A stretch of DNA of 64,000 bases, from contig OZ026850.1 of assembly GCA_964023205.1 (NCBI GenBank), positions 1,696,368 to 1,760,367 of the forward strand, given 5' to 3'. The notes under the pieces are model-generated. The model made no database searches and had not been told where the DNA came from. It saw nothing but the letters and a program-made list of their open reading frames with translations. Below, one piece after another: positions 46,490 to 58,719 of the stretch. The translations under genes and the position numbers were made by a program. The stretch is from Lutraria lutraria (lineage: Eukaryota > Mollusca > Bivalvia > Venerida > Mactridae). Numbering within the stretch: the first letter of the stretch is position 1; each line of letters starts with the position of its first letter.

Positions 46490-47337
46490 TAAACCCGAGG
46501 TTACCTTGTACAGCGCAGCGTAATTAAAATACAAGTTTCATACTTAAGTTGATATAGAATCTACGATCTGTATAATTTATAAAATGTATACAAAAACTTA
46601 AACCTCTGTTAGCACACTTAACAGGGATAATATACTTACAAAGATATTAGTTTTTTTTTATTTGATTTTATCGAAACAACGTCTTAACATTGGGTGTAAA
46701 ACTATATGTTTCTGGTTACTCGATCGACCCTAATTTAAACCCCGACCCTAGACTTTTTCTTATCCCCGTAGAATAGTACATAAACTCTCTCACTTTTGTA
46801 CGTTTCCGCACGCTTTTAAAAAAATCAACAAAAAAAATCCCCGACTTACCTACCCCATTTTTAATGAGCATGTAATCAGAAACAAATAATTTTTACGCCT
46901 TGTCCGCGAGTGCTCGGTGCCATTTTTGTCGTTCGTGACTTTTCGTGATAATACGAAATAAACTTTAAAAAGTTAGCATTTTCCTGGAAAATTGTGAGAT
47001 GACATTATGGACTCAGTAAAAGTTGGCGGAATTATAGTCCCGAGATTAATAGAATGATAACAGTTTTCAAGCAAACTCACTATAATACAATAATTGTATA
47101 TTAAAATAATATATTATTTCGTAAAATGAGAAACGTTATTTAGTTATGCATAGTTAAATGCCATTGATATCATATTTCGAATTTTACATTTTCCCAAAAC
47201 GCATTTATCATGGCGCGTGGGAATATTCGCCCTTTACAACGCCGGCACGCGACATCTCTCAACCAGTAAACTATATATAAGGCCCTACTTTTTAATCTTT
47301 CGTTTCTTAGGAGTGTCATGTTCGGTCTACTTCAGCA
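46490..47337. other. Non-coding
   Basis: AT-rich sequence; nothing is recognised. Confidence 0.4.
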
Positions 47338-47425
47338 GTTTTCCTGGACTGTATTCTAACCAGTACTAACTTACCCTTCCACAAGGAAAAGGCAATTTCT
47401 CCGCCGGCATAGGGAGGAAACTACT
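47338..47425 (-). repeat. SINE family C fragment
   Basis: Contains TCCTGGACTGTATTCTAACC, AGTACTAACTTACCCTTCCA and CAATTTCTCC, the conserved core and tail of the family, without the tRNA head. Confidence 0.75.
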
Positions 47426-47903
47426 TAGTGTTGTACATTTGTATGCTGACGACACTCGAATTTATTATTAAATGGCAGTTGAAATATAAAATGCAGTATT
47501 ATGTATGAAATAAAACTAATTATCTATAAGAGTCATTGTTCACGATTCAATATCTTAAGACAGACGTATTTATTACAATGTACCGTAAACCGGAGATTCC
47601 AGATATTTACGACGTCGTAAAATCATAAATACTAGAATGAAAACAACTGTCGGTTAGCAACGGTATTACATAATAGTCTATAAGTGATTTTACGATATTT
47701 TATGATCATTTAAATGAAAACTGACTAGGACGGCCTACTGATTTATCTTTTGTTCTAAACCATCAATTTTAGATAATTATATTTACTTGGGAGATGAAAT
47801 CATATCAGAAAGTTATTATAATTTTCATAATTATCTGGCTGTCTCGACTTTCTTAAGACAGGAATGGATTTTAAAAAAGTAAATTACAGTATCTATTTAT
47901 ATA

Positions 47904-48073
47904 CAGTACAACCTCTCCAGAGCGGCCCTTTCTTGAGAGACAACCTCCCTTCAACAGCGTGATGTATCCCACTGCACGAATTAACTATTAATAAAACCTG
48001 TATAGAGCAACAACCTCTCAACAGCAACATATTTTTGTTTTTCCCAACGGGTGTTGCTTTGGAGAGGTTGCAT
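47904..48073. mobile_element. MITE family 1, copy 3
   Basis: The left end CAGTACAACCTCTCCAGAGC has a TA flank; the right end is decayed (GGAGAGGTTGCATTA). The body matches the other copies. Confidence 0.75.
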
Positions 48074-48079
48074 TATATA

Positions 48080-49125
48080 TTATTATGTGTAATACACACA
48101 GTCAAACATGTCACGTGACTTATTGCTGAACAGGCACCGCCCGATGCTAAAACCGGACTTGCCGAACCGGTTTCGAGACTCTGGTTTGGCACCAACTCCC
48201 TTGAAACCAGAATAAAAGGGTTCTTCTGCATTAAACATACAACAATACCATACAATCTTTCGAACAACTACATTCAAAAACCTCTACAGTCCGGCATATG
48301 TATTGTAGATTAATGGTTTTCTTTTAATCTTGAAAAAAGTTACCTTAATAATATGCCATCAGCTGGTTGTTATAAATGCCCTGGTGTTCGGACATTTGTT
48401 GAAATATTCTTGCATCCAATATCCACTAGTATTATAATGTCTCCGAGTACGTTTCCGGAACTACAAGTTTTACGAGTATGTATACATCCTACCACAGAAT
48501 TGTGGTCAAGATCTAGTTGACAATTTTATTTATACGATTTCCTGATCATTAATAATAATATCCGATCAGTCGTAACCCACGCTCCGTTAAGTTTATTGTA
48601 ATCAAAGAACAAACAGCAATTAGAGTTTTCTAATAAAACAAATCACAATTCCCACCACGCTTTTTCCAGAATAATTGTGTTAGCAAACAATTGCGCTGCC
48701 AATGACGCTAAACTGTTTAATTTCTTTTTATAGAAACGGCGTAATTTGTTCTTCACAATTGTACATGTTACATACAAATGATTACATCTGATTGGCCGGC
48801 TGAAGTTATGTCATTTGAGATAACCAATCCCAAAAAAAGTTTATTAACGAATACGCATGTATGTATACCCGTAGAAAATTATCTATTGAATTAGAATGGG
48901 TATTTCATAACAGTGACTCTACCCTTCCTAGATTTATTTCATGAATGGAGAATAAAATTTAAGTAAAACTTATTTATTAATGGTTTAATATGGCACGGTT
49001 TATGACTGTTATGCTTGATAAATATACACGTGATGAATTTGTATAATAGATTTGTATCGTCATTTTATTTATTATTATCTATTTATTAGGAAATACATGA
49101 AAATTGATAAACTTATATCATAATT
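48080..49125. other. Non-coding
   Basis: No gene is seen. At 48120-48190 a CCGGACTTGCCGAACCGGTT stretch forms a small palindrome. Confidence 0.4.
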
Positions 49126-49430
49126 ATCGTCAACATCATCAGCAGCAGTAGTAGCAGCAGCAACAGCAGCAATTAAGCACCAGCATCAAATATAGTATAA
49201 TCATCATCAGCAGCAATTAAGCACCAGTATCAAATACAGCATACTTATCATCATCATCATCAGCAACATTAGCAACAATTAAGCAACAGCATCAAAATTA
49301 ATACAGCATAATCATTAGCATCAGCAGCAGTAGCAACAACAAGAATTTGAGCAACAGCATCAAATACAACAAGACCATCATCATCACCACCACAATCATC
49401 ATCATCATCATTGTCATCATCAGCAGCACA
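49126..49430. repeat. CAT/CAG triplet minisatellite
   Basis: CATCATCAGCAGCA-type triplets are organised in loose units of about 60-65 bp around AATTAAGCACCAGCATCAAA. Frames over it (Met/Leu runs) are artefacts. Confidence 0.85.
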
Positions 49431-50143
49431 TGCGTAAAATAACATTTTTTCACATATTGGTCTTCATGACAATAAAAAGAAATTGGAAAACTATGATTAT
49501 TATATTTGGTCATTAAGTATTTGACATTCTTATAAAAGATTTCTTTATTGGCGTAATAGTGGGTGGAGACGAATTTAACATGCCTCTGTAGGCAAACATA
49601 GACGTTGACGTCACAACACCACCAGGGAATCCGTGGAATTTACTGTTTCACTGACATTCAACCAGAATAGAAATAAAACTTTGCTTAAAACTTTTTAGCT
49701 TACCCGTTTCCATAATAAGATAAAACTTGAATCTTAAAGTGAGACATGAATTGTCAAGTAGTGTATCTAGCCGAGAGGTACATCATTTTCATCCAATTTT
49801 GCGTGATTGGAGACAAATTCGCTGCATGAAAATCTTCTGGGATCTTTTTAAAGTTTGAAGACATAATACTAATCACTAACACGTCTAGTTTATGATTTTT
49901 TATGGAATTTTTTTTTAAAAGTTTGAAGAGAACTACAGTGGAACCCTAATTTTACTGACCACTTATCTAAAGACCTGCTGACATTCATTCTTTTATAAAT
50001 TCATTTTGGCTTTATATTAAGTAAGAATAACCGAAAAGATTTTTAATGAGCGCAAAGGAGTAACACATAAGCGTTGCAAACATAATTCATCTTTCTGATA
50101 TTTATTGGACACCAAACACCAATCATAAATATAGGTTCATGTA

Positions 50144-50316
50144 CAGTACAACCTCTCCAGAGCGGCCCTCCATTGAGCAACAACCTTCCTTCAACAACAA
50201 CATGGTTTTTCCCACTGCACGATTTTCCACTAATTCAACCTCTCTAGAGCAACAACCTCTCAACAACAACATAATTTTCTTCTCGCAAAGGGTGCTGCTT
50301 TAAAGAGATCATACTG
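50144..50316. mobile_element. MITE family 1, copy 4
   Basis: CAGTACAACCTCTCCAGAGC at the left and GAGATCATACTG at the right, with TA on both sides. Confidence 0.8.
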
Positions 50317-50954
50317 TAAACTTATTTATTTTGTCAGAATTTTTATGCGTCGCGTGCAATACTGGTTACATCATAAGATAACGGCTGTGGTTTTTGTTCA
50401 TCAAACTTTGTTAAAAATAACTTGTCGCCACAGATAGTAATAAACTGTATTTAAATAACAAACATGAAAATTCTCTAAGCTTGTTGATAGAGCACTTCGG
50501 CACTTGGGCGTCACGTAAATGAAACGAATGAAAATCAGTTTATGGAAACGTAACCTTGGATATTTTTTATTTTCCGTGAAATAAAATCTACTATTTTAGT
50601 AATCCTTTTGTGAAATACTAATTCAATTAATTTTGTTGAAAATTTTCCTAGAATAGAATTCCTTTGGGACTACTTTAGATTGTGTCCCATGTCGTTAACA
50701 CCATATCTATAAATACATGCAGATTACATCTGACGGTTTTGTTTTAACATTGAATCGATATCTGTCTGCTCAAAAATGAACAAACTCAATGATGGCGATG
50801 CACTATCATCTATAATCAGGAAGTAAATACGAAAACAACATAATTATAACGACACTTTGGTTGCATTTGACGTAAAAAAGTATGTTGTCACGTTCCATGG
50901 CTCTATCTTATTAATTTTATTTTGGGTTTAGCGCCGTTTTTTCAACAATTTTTC

Positions 50955-51064
50955 AGTTATATACGACGGCTGGTTCACGTAACAAGTTATCCTGGACTGT
51001 ATTCTAACCAGTACTAACTTACCCGTCCACAAGGAACCGACAATTTCTCCACATATGGAAGAAT
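50955..51064 (-). repeat. SINE family C fragment
   Basis: Tail and core motifs (TATATACGACGGCTGGTTCA, TATTCTAACCAGTACTAACT, CAATTTCTCC). A separate tRNA-like head on the minus strand (CTGTGGTCTAGTGGTTAAGG) occurs at about 51420-51490 and may be a second copy. Confidence 0.7.
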
Positions 51065-51499
51065 ATTGACATTTTGGTACATTTTCATGGAATGGCATTT
51101 CCTGCCGCAACCAGCCCATCAACCACTGGACCACAGGTGAGGCATCCATTTTATCAAGAATGTATCAATTATATCATTCATTGCCTTAGTCGATTGCCAC
51201 ATTGTTGTGAAATGTTTGTTTTGCGAACTCCACGCGACCTAACCAGAACACAATGCTATTTTTTCTTTGGGGTTTAATGTCGGGCCAGCAGCCAGGTTCA
51301 AACGTCGACTTTACAGCGACGGAAACCCCAATGCGTATATCCGGATAGAACCATCGACCCACGTGACCGTAAGTTAACTTGACAACTTCTTAAAATGTTA
51401 ACATTGTCCGGCCCCGACAGGGATATGAACTTACAGCAACATTGAATTCATTACTAGTCAGAAACCTTAACCACTAGACCACAGAAGTCAGTTATATCT

Positions 51500-52280
51500 T
51501 GTAAAAGATTCACGTGGTTAGTACAATAAATACCGCTTAAGGACATATCCGGTAGTTGCTATTGCGCAACGTAGTGCGCATCCGTGACGTTAATTTTACT
51601 TTTAAACATATAGGCAAAATGAAAACGTATAGAGAGAATTTTTTTAAACTTTGCATGGTCATAGCATATGATAACAGAAACATTTTAATTGAAAAGAAAA
51701 TGGGGATCGCGGTGCTTGTTTCTGAGTTATCTGCCCTGGTTTATGACGTTTTGGCTTGATTTATGTCATTTCAAGGGCAGATCATTCATACATAAATCTT
51801 CGACTTCTAAGTAAATGTATAAGCAATTTTGATAGCATTCGTCTGGATTTCATACATTTCGATGTAAATTGTGGATTGCAAGAAAGTCAAATCGAATTCC
51901 TTGCGTGATGTATTTACTTTAGAGCATATTCTTGTTTATAGTTCGTGATAAAACAAAAAGACCTTTTTGATTAAGCCGTTTACTGGCAACTTAAGTATTC
52001 CAGAAAATCAACATATGTCTAAGTACATTTTCTAGCTAATTTTGTATCTTGTTCTTTGGACATTATTGGAGAATTTTGTCTTTCGTGTGTCAATAATTGA
52101 CAAAGTTAAGTCTGAAATTTGGTTCAGTGGTTAGCTGATGTTATATTTGCTCTAGAGTAAGTTACCAAATCTCGTCTGCATTTCGTAAGAAAATGGCAAC
52201 TTTTCAAACTGATGCGTTCATCAGTATTTGAAAAGACGTTGGCCTTCAAATAAACTGTTAAAAAGAAACACAAAACTCAC
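51500..52280. other. Non-coding
   Basis: Nothing is recognised. The open frame at 51556-51759 lacks domains or splice context. Confidence 0.4.
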
Positions 52281-52282
52281 AC

Positions 52283-52350
52283 AAGGTTCGAACATACGAC
52301 CCCTAGCACGACAGCTTGTGCTTTATCGACTGAGCAACCGAGATGCTTTG
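52283..52350 (-). repeat. tRNA-like SINE head
   Basis: On the minus strand it contains GGTTGCTCAGTCGATAAAGC (A-box region) and GTATGTTCGAACC (B-box). There is no paired acceptor stem, so a SINE remnant is more likely than a tRNA gene. Confidence 0.6.
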
Positions 52351-52383
52351 AAAGAAACGGTCAGAAGCTTACTTTGTGACTAG

Positions 52384-52434
52384 ACTGGTTCCCGTTGACT
52401 TGTCTGTCCACTGCAACATGGAACGGGAACCAGT
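52384..52434. repeat. Short hairpin repeat, second copy
   Basis: ACTGGTTCCCGTT at 52384-52396 is the exact complement of 52422-52434; it matches the hairpin at 6566-6617. Confidence 0.75.
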
Positions 52435-52456
52435 TTAACTTTGTGACATGTAGATA

Positions 52457-52633
52457 CAGTAAAAGCCCTGAAAACCGGACTCCCTGGAAACCGGAATTTC
52501 CTGAAAATCGGACAATTTTCCAAGTCTCATTTTTTCGGATTTTTTTATCAAAAGCTCTGTGAAAACCGGAATATTCGGAAAACCAGACTTTTGGTCCAGT
52601 CCAGAAGGGATCCGGTTTTGACGGATTTAACTG
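52457..52633. mobile_element. MITE family 2, copy (177 bp)
   Basis: The left end CAGTAAAAGCCCTGAAAACC and the right end CCGGTTTTGACGGATTTAACTG are inverted, with TA on both sides. The interior repeats GAAAACCGGA. Confidence 0.8.
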
Positions 52634-53850
52634 TAATATTATGTCTGGTAAACTTCAATGCGCTATAATGAATGTAGACACGAAAAGGATTTATTAAGGA
52701 AAAAACATACAAAAATCCCATCTTCACTAAAATAGTACCCTCCCCGAAATCCGCCGACCCCCCCCCCACCCATCACATAGGAACATACACAAAATGTACA
52801 ATACACTGTCGCAAGAAAGGTACCGCCTTGCGACGGTCTGTAGCGAACCTACATAGAGTTTAATCTAGTATAAATGGCAATGATTAAGTATAAATTAACC
52901 AATTTCGCAATGAAATGAAAGACCTAACCATGTTTATCTATTTTCTATCTGTTTTTACTAAGCAAAGGACAAAAATGATCCTATTTCAAACCGGAAGTAT
53001 GACGTAATAAATGATGCGCGCGCATATTTTATGATCTGTCGTGAATACGTGGCCTTTCAGAATGTAAAGCATCTCAAGGGCACTGATGACGTCACCAAAA
53101 TAATGGAAGCATTGTTCGTCTTGAAATGTATCTCATGCATGGAATAGTTCAAAATGTATCACAAGAGCACAACAAAAACCTTAACAAAGCTTTATTCAAA
53201 ATTTAACGTGAAATCTCCAAAAATCTCGTGAAGTGAATGGGAAATCAATACTGATAACATTGTATGTATTAAAACCTGACAACAACTCATTTTATTGTAG
53301 CGTTGAAAGTATTGACTGATTTTCATTTGAAATCAGCTAGTTAAATGGCACTGACACACGACTCTATTATATACCTCTTGGATTGTTTGTGGTTTTTGAA
53401 ATGCTAGTTCTAGCTAACAATACGACGTCTTGTAATCAAAACATGTTTCAAATATTTGAATTTACATAATTATATCAAATATAGTTTCTACGCGTTTTCT
53501 AACAAGCTCGATTTCAACTTAAAACCACGGTCAATGAATGTCATCTGTCCATAAATAGTCTAGAGGATGGCCAATCATATCTTCTTACTGCTGACTAATC
53601 ACACAAAACAGCGCCATCTAGAATGACCGAATTCGACACTTGAAACAATATACAAGGCGTAAGTTGAAAGTCATTTAGGGGACTTAAAAATAATCTCTAA
53701 GCGGGTCATTGTCTGAAATCTGTCGACGTGTAGTTAGACAAAGTCATTTGTTTGCAATTTACTAAGTACTGAACGATTAACCGTGTTTATCATAGGTTTC
53801 ATCAAAATGATAGAATCGGCAAATCAAATTACTGTAACAGATTTATTCTA

Positions 53851-54055
53851 CAGTAAAACCCCTGAAAATTGGACCCCTTCCGGACGTCCTTTTTTCTGAG
53901 AATTCCGGTTTTCAGAGAACTTTTGAAGATTTTTTTTTAAAATGTGACTCGAAAAATTGTCCAATTTTCTGAGAACTTCTGATGATTTTTTTTTAAAATG
54001 TGACTTGAAAAATTGTCCAATTTTCTGGGAATTCCGATTTTCAGGGACTTGACTG
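53851..54055. mobile_element. MITE family 2, copy (205 bp)
   Basis: The left end CAGTAAAACCCCTGAAAATT and the right end TTTTCAGGGACTTGACTG are inverted, flanked by TA. An internal stretch of about 70 bp (TTTTTTTTAAAATGTGACTYG...) is duplicated in tandem. Confidence 0.85.
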
Positions 54056-54219
54056 TATATACGTGTTTCAGGTATGAACAGTGACAAGATTGTCCGATTA
54101 TGAGAGAATTTCGCTAGAATAGTATCCCCCCGGAGTTTGTAAATGCTTTATTTATTCGAAAATGCTCACAAAAATTGCTGTAATTTTTGTACCGATAGAG
54201 ATAAATGATAAACTATTAT

Positions 54220-54303
54220 TTTAACCTCTCTAGAGCCACAACCTATCAACAAAAAAGCATAATTTTGCTACTCCCAAAGGGCGTTGCTTTAGAGAGGTAA
54301 CAT
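54220..54303. mobile_element. MITE family 1, truncated copy
   Basis: AACCTCTCTAGAGCCACAAC through GGGCGTTGCTTTAGAGAGGT matches the right half of the family; the left end is missing. Confidence 0.65.
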
Positions 54304-54306
54304 GCA

Positions 54307-54480
54307 TGTATAAGAGGGTTGTGGGTTCGAGCCCCGCTACTGACAATTTCTCTTTATGTGAGAAAGTAGGCAGTTGCTTACGGAGGATGGGAGTCTAGTA
54401 CTGGTTCTTCATAGGAGCGATATATGACTCTGACTGTTGAAAAGGGGCATACAATTCGAATTAAACAAACAAACAAAGTT
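54307..54480 (+). repeat. SINE family B, copy 2
   Basis: B-box GGGTTCGAGCCCCGC, body GTAGGCAGTTGCTTACGGAG and GTCTAGTACTGGTTCTTC, and tail AATTAAACAAACAAACAAA. It is the opposite-orientation relative of 8631-8853. The 5' head is shortened and no target duplication is seen. Confidence 0.8.
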
Positions 54481-54499
54481 TTGCCCTCCTTTTTTGTAG

Positions 54500-54518
54500 G
54501 GGGGGGGGGGGGGGGGGC
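54500..54518. repeat. Poly-G tract
   Basis: A run of about 19 G's lies 20 bp beyond the SINE tail. Confidence 0.9.
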
Positions 54519-54887
54519 TGGTCATACGTACTTGTTGAGTGGACACCAAATGTGGTTGTTATGGTGTCTTAAATTATTAATGTTGGTGTGGTCGCCCAAA
54601 ACTGCTTTCAACGTATTTGGAAACTGCACACCGAACGTATACTGGCTTAATCAATAGGTGAAGCAAGACTCAATCCGTCATTGTGACAAGACATCGATCC
54701 GTAATCAATCATATATAATTCTTAGGGGGAAGATTGTCGGAAATTTTTATATTACGTAGGAAGTAATATATCAGTATTGACTGAAACCAGGCCACCTTAC
54801 AGCCAAGTATGTCAAACTGATACATGGTTTATCTCCGAAATGATCAAATATTTATATAACCTTGAAGATAACATGCACCGCTTACAC

Positions 54888-55106
54888 CAGGGAGCACCCT
54901 GTATCACTAAGGGATGCACATCACCCGACAAGTGTCGCCACTGATCAATAGGGGACACCCATTACCCAATAGGGACGCCTATCGACCATCAGGGGGCTTC
55001 CTTGGGCGCCCATCACCTACCAGGGTCGCCACTCATCACCCACCAGGGGGTGCCTATCACACACCAGGTGCGTCAGGGGGCGCCCATCATCAACCAGGGG
55101 GCGTCT
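54888..55106. repeat. Imperfect minisatellite (CACCAGGGGGCGCC type)
   Basis: About seven irregular units of 25-30 bp built on CCATCACC(A)ACCAGGGGGCG. The His/Pro/Gly frames that cross it come from the repeat. Confidence 0.8.
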
Positions 55107-55199
55107 CAAAATTTAAAAAAAGCTTTCCGGTCACTCTACCCATTCAAACGTCACAGCAACTGCACACCCTTTCCAAAAATGAACACAAACCATCCATTC

Positions 55200-56009
55200 T
55201 GATAACTTGATAACTTCAAAGCAAACAAACATGACATCCATTATCAAAATCAGCAAAGACCACGTGTAATTATTATAATTATTGGTGGATCTCAGTTCAT
55301 CAGTCGGGAGAAGGCGTACAAATAATTATTCAAATGACAAATAAAACATTCGACGACAAATTAGATCCGATGTTGCTATGGCAACATGTATACGAAATAA
55401 TCAGCCAGTTGAATAGAGAGAGAATCTCTCAGTGATATGCAAACAATCACCTCAAATAATTATGACTAATCAGATATAAGCGCACAAAGATAATGTGTAT
55501 AAAAAACATTTCGGTTGGTGTCCATTTTACCTTAACGAGATATCCTGATAATTTGATCAGTGTGTATAAAACGCATCATGTATAAAAACGAAAACACGAT
55601 GCGGTTGACATCAACGATGTGCGCTTGACACTATACAGCAGCGACAAAGCAGAGATAATTGCAAGAAACATTATACAGATATCCGATGACATTCTCTTTT
55701 TTATCATTCGATAGACATAGATGGAGTATTCTATAACTGTCCATTACTGTAATGACACGCGTACTGGGTGACAAACTGTCAAAGTTTGTATGGTGCCAAC
55801 ACGCTCCAAACCTGTTTTAAGATCGCTATGTAGAACTTTAAAGGCGGTAACATATTGGAGACTTTGGGCGGGTTATGGGTTTTGGATATGGGGAGAAGCT
55901 AGTATTTTGGAGGTGGGTCTTTTGTATTTGTGTATTTTTTCTAATAATCTAATTCTTTTCTTAATTATATTAGATGTGACTTTATGCTGCTTATGAACAA
56001 AAAGTGGGA
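55200..56009. other. Non-coding
   Basis: Nothing is recognised; the frame at 55790-55996 has no supporting context. Confidence 0.4.
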
Positions 56010-56872
56010 TGGTCTTGTCGGTGGTCTAGTGGTAACGCGCTGTGTTGATTTACTAAACAAAAGATCGAAGATTCGAACCTTGTCTCCACCTTTCGATATT
56101 TCAGGAACGCTTTTTACAGTGTCCCCATCTCAACTTCCGAGCCAAGTACTGTGTTAAGGTCATCACAGAAAACTGGCGAGGTGTGTAAATGTGCATTACA
56201 TCGGGCACGATAAAGAACTAAGAAAAAATATTCGTAATAAGAATGGGAACATAGACGCCTGGCTCTCCTGTATCTCCTCCCTCCCTCTCTCCCCCCCCCC
56301 CTCTCTCTCTCTCTCTCTATCTCCCTCCCTCCCCATCTCCCCTCTCTCTCTTTCTCTCCCCTCTCTCCCCATCTCCCCTCTCTCTCTCCCTCCCTCCCTC
56401 CTCTCTCCCCTCTCTCTCTATCCCTCCCTCCCTCCCCCAGCTCCCCTCCCTCCCTCTCTCTCTATCACTCCCTCCCTCCCCCAGCTCCCCTCCCTCCCCT
56501 CTCTCCCCTCTCTCTCTCCCTCTCTCCCCTCTCTCTCTCTCCCTCCCTCCCTCCCCTCTCTCTCCCCTCCCTCCCTCCCTCCCCATCTCCCCTCTCTCTC
56601 CCTCCCTCCCTCCACTCTACCCCCCTCTTTTTCTCTCTCTCTCTCTCCCTCTCTCCCCATCTCCCCTCTCTCTTTCCCTCTCTCTCTCCCTCTCTCCCCT
56701 CTCTCCCCTCTCTCTCTCTCTCTCCCTCCCATCCTCCCTCCCCTCTCTCCCCTCTCTCTCTCCCTCTCTCCCTCCCTCCCTCTCTTCCTCTCCCCTTTCT
56801 CCCCATCTCCCCTCTCTCCCTCCCTGGTGGGCTCTGAAATGACCACAGCTGTCGAATGGACCGTTAAACAGC
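56010..56872 (+). repeat. SINE family A, copy 4, with large CT-rich expansion
   Basis: The head has GTGGTCTAGTGGTAACGCGC and B-box GATTCGAACCTTGTC; the body TACATCGGGCACGATAAAGA; the tail GGCTCTGAAATGACCACAG...CCGTTAAACAGC. Between body and tail the family's short CT tract has expanded to about 555 bp of CTCCCTCTCT-type sequence (56270-56825). Translations of either strand (Ser/Pro/Leu or Arg/Glu/Gly) are artefacts. Confidence 0.9.
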
Positions 56873-57395
56873 AAAGAGATCACTGAAGACACCAGTATGT
56901 ACCAGTTTTTGAAATAGAGTTTTTCTTTGTTCATCTAGTGACTGTTTGGTGCACATAGATGGTCGCTTGGGCTTTCAGGAAAAAAGTTTGTTAACTCATA
57001 AAAGTTCTAGGGAGTTATGAATGATCTTTCATGCTGAGACACTAAACAGTTAAATGACTTAGTTTATGTAAATATCCGGGGGGAAATCGAAGGTTTTCAT
57101 TTTGCGGAAATCACGGAGACAAAATGATAAAATAAATTGCTTGTCCCAGTACGTAATCAGATAACTATCATATTCTACAAATCTTGCGATCATTCATTTT
57201 CTGAACGAAAATATTAACTAATTGTTTCGGAAACAGAGAAAAATGACAAAACAGTTGGTGTGTGGTCTAAAATCAGACGGCACTCTTGTCATTTCTTGTA
57301 ATGATTAAGTGTAAGCTATACGTCCAAAATCGCTGCCAATTACAAAATGTAGTTTTACGATATACATGCTTTACCAAATTATACCATATTGTTAC

Positions 57396-57652
57396 CTCAT
57401 TAATCATATTTTTATCCTTCATCTTAGATCCATCTTTTTCATCACTTTCAAGTCCTTGTGTTTCACCCAAGTTCGTTTTGTGGACTACAACATTGTCTGT
57501 AATGTTAGTTTCACTTTCGGCGACATGAGACGCTTGTTTCAATTTTTCAACAGCTTGTGTTTCATCCAAGTTCGTTTTATTAATTGTGATCTTGTCTGTA
57601 ATGTCTGTTTCACTTTCGGCGTCATGAAGCGCTTGTTCCATTTTTTCAACTT
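57396..57652 (-). CDS. Possible exon with two 33-residue repeats
   Basis: A frame opens after an acceptor-like CATAACAG at 57653 and runs to a possible donor (GAG|GTAACA) below 57396. It contains two adjacent 99-bp repeats (57554-57652 and 57455-57553) encoding VEK(M/L)xQAxHxAESETxITD followed by KTNLxETQ, then an acidic/basic stretch LESDEKDGSKMKDKNMINE. Differences between the repeats keep the frame and often the amino acid type, which supports coding. The family is not recognised, and neither splice site is strong. It might instead be a chance open satellite. Confidence 0.4.
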
Positions 57653-57897
57653 CTGTTATGACTCACACGCCTTGCTTTAAGTGATGGTATTGTCATGTTT
57701 AATTTATTCAGGACATATTTGATATCTATACATCTAATGTTCCAAAACATTTCTAGCAACGTATCAGCAATGATTTATCAAAGTGTTACATTATTCATCG
57801 GACTACATTAACGCTAATGCAAAAGATACGCGTGGAAACATTTTCAGACCAATGCTTGCAGAATGTTGAACCGGAGTCCTAAACTCCAAAAGCACTC

Positions 57898-57968
57898 ATG
57901 CAGTTATATTCTAACCAGTACTAACTTACCGTTCCACACGGAGCTGGCAACTTCTCCAGATATGGAGG
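57898..57968 (-). repeat. SINE family C fragment
   Basis: Core motif TATTCTAACCAGTACTAACT and GCAACTTCTCCAGATATGGA; the head is missing. Confidence 0.7.
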
Positions 57969-58137
57969 AAAAAGTTTTTTTTTAGCAAGCTATAGTTATG
58001 GTCCTTGTTCATTTTGATTATACTGGAAGGAAGACAATATGATGTACAATGTAGGTATGGCTTATCAGCTTATCGGCCTGTATATGGAGGTACTATACAA
58101 ACGATTAAATAGAACGGCCTGTGTGCACAGTTAGACT

Positions 58138-58426
58138 TTATGCAGAGGTTCGCTCGGTCTGTAATTTCCCTAAGTATGTTTTGAAGACGGGTCTTGGCTC
58201 ACAGGTGACCACAGAATCAGATTTGTCAGTTAGTTCTGTGTGTCCATTTTGCCATATTGTGTCATGGATATTTATAGCTACCTTAGCTCTATCAACTTGA
58301 ATGGCTTTTATATGATAGATAAGAGCTTTGGACGCGAAAAAGGTAAACAATATTGATGACGACAACGTTATGAACACAATTGTAGTCAGCAAAGGATTGT
58401 CTGTACCTAATTGAATCCATTTTCTC
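58138..58426 (-). CDS. Possible terminal exon: membrane segment plus cytoplasmic tail
   Basis: After an acceptor with a fair pyrimidine tract (TTCTCCTACATTGTTACAG, upstream of 58426) the frame reads RKWIQLGTDNPLL. A hydrophobic segment follows (TTIVFITLSSSILFTFFA), then a charged tail of about 55 residues ending LQTERTSA and TAA at 58138. This is the layout of the end of a single-pass membrane protein. I cannot identify the family. The 57396-57652 frame is on the same strand but lies beyond this stop, so it would be a separate gene or an alternative exon. Confidence 0.4.
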
Positions 58427-58719
58427 CTGTAACAATGTAGGAGAACATCAAATATAACGGAGTGATCTCAATTTTCATGCAAATTTGACACTTTTCTCTT
58501 TTATCTAATGCCGCCAACTGGAACAAGTTTGATTTCCCATAGGAGTAGTTGATATAACGAAACAGAATTGAACATAATATGTTTTTTGATGGATAATACA
58601 CGCCATAAATGAATGATAAATGCATTTTTTTCTTTTCCTTTATGTTATGCCATAATTATGTGCTTAAAGAATCATTACTGCACATGGAGCTATTAATAGC
58701 ACCTACTGAATCTGAATTG

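Noticed and set aside
54914..55210. His/Pro/Gly-rich frame resembling a structural repeat protein
   Set aside because: Coincides exactly with an irregular minisatellite and shows no splice sites or signal peptide.
56191..56886. 231-codon Ser/Pro/Leu-rich frame and overlapping Arg/Glu/Gly frames on the other strand
   Set aside because: All derive from the CT-rich microsatellite inside a SINE copy; every frame is open because the tract lacks stop codons.
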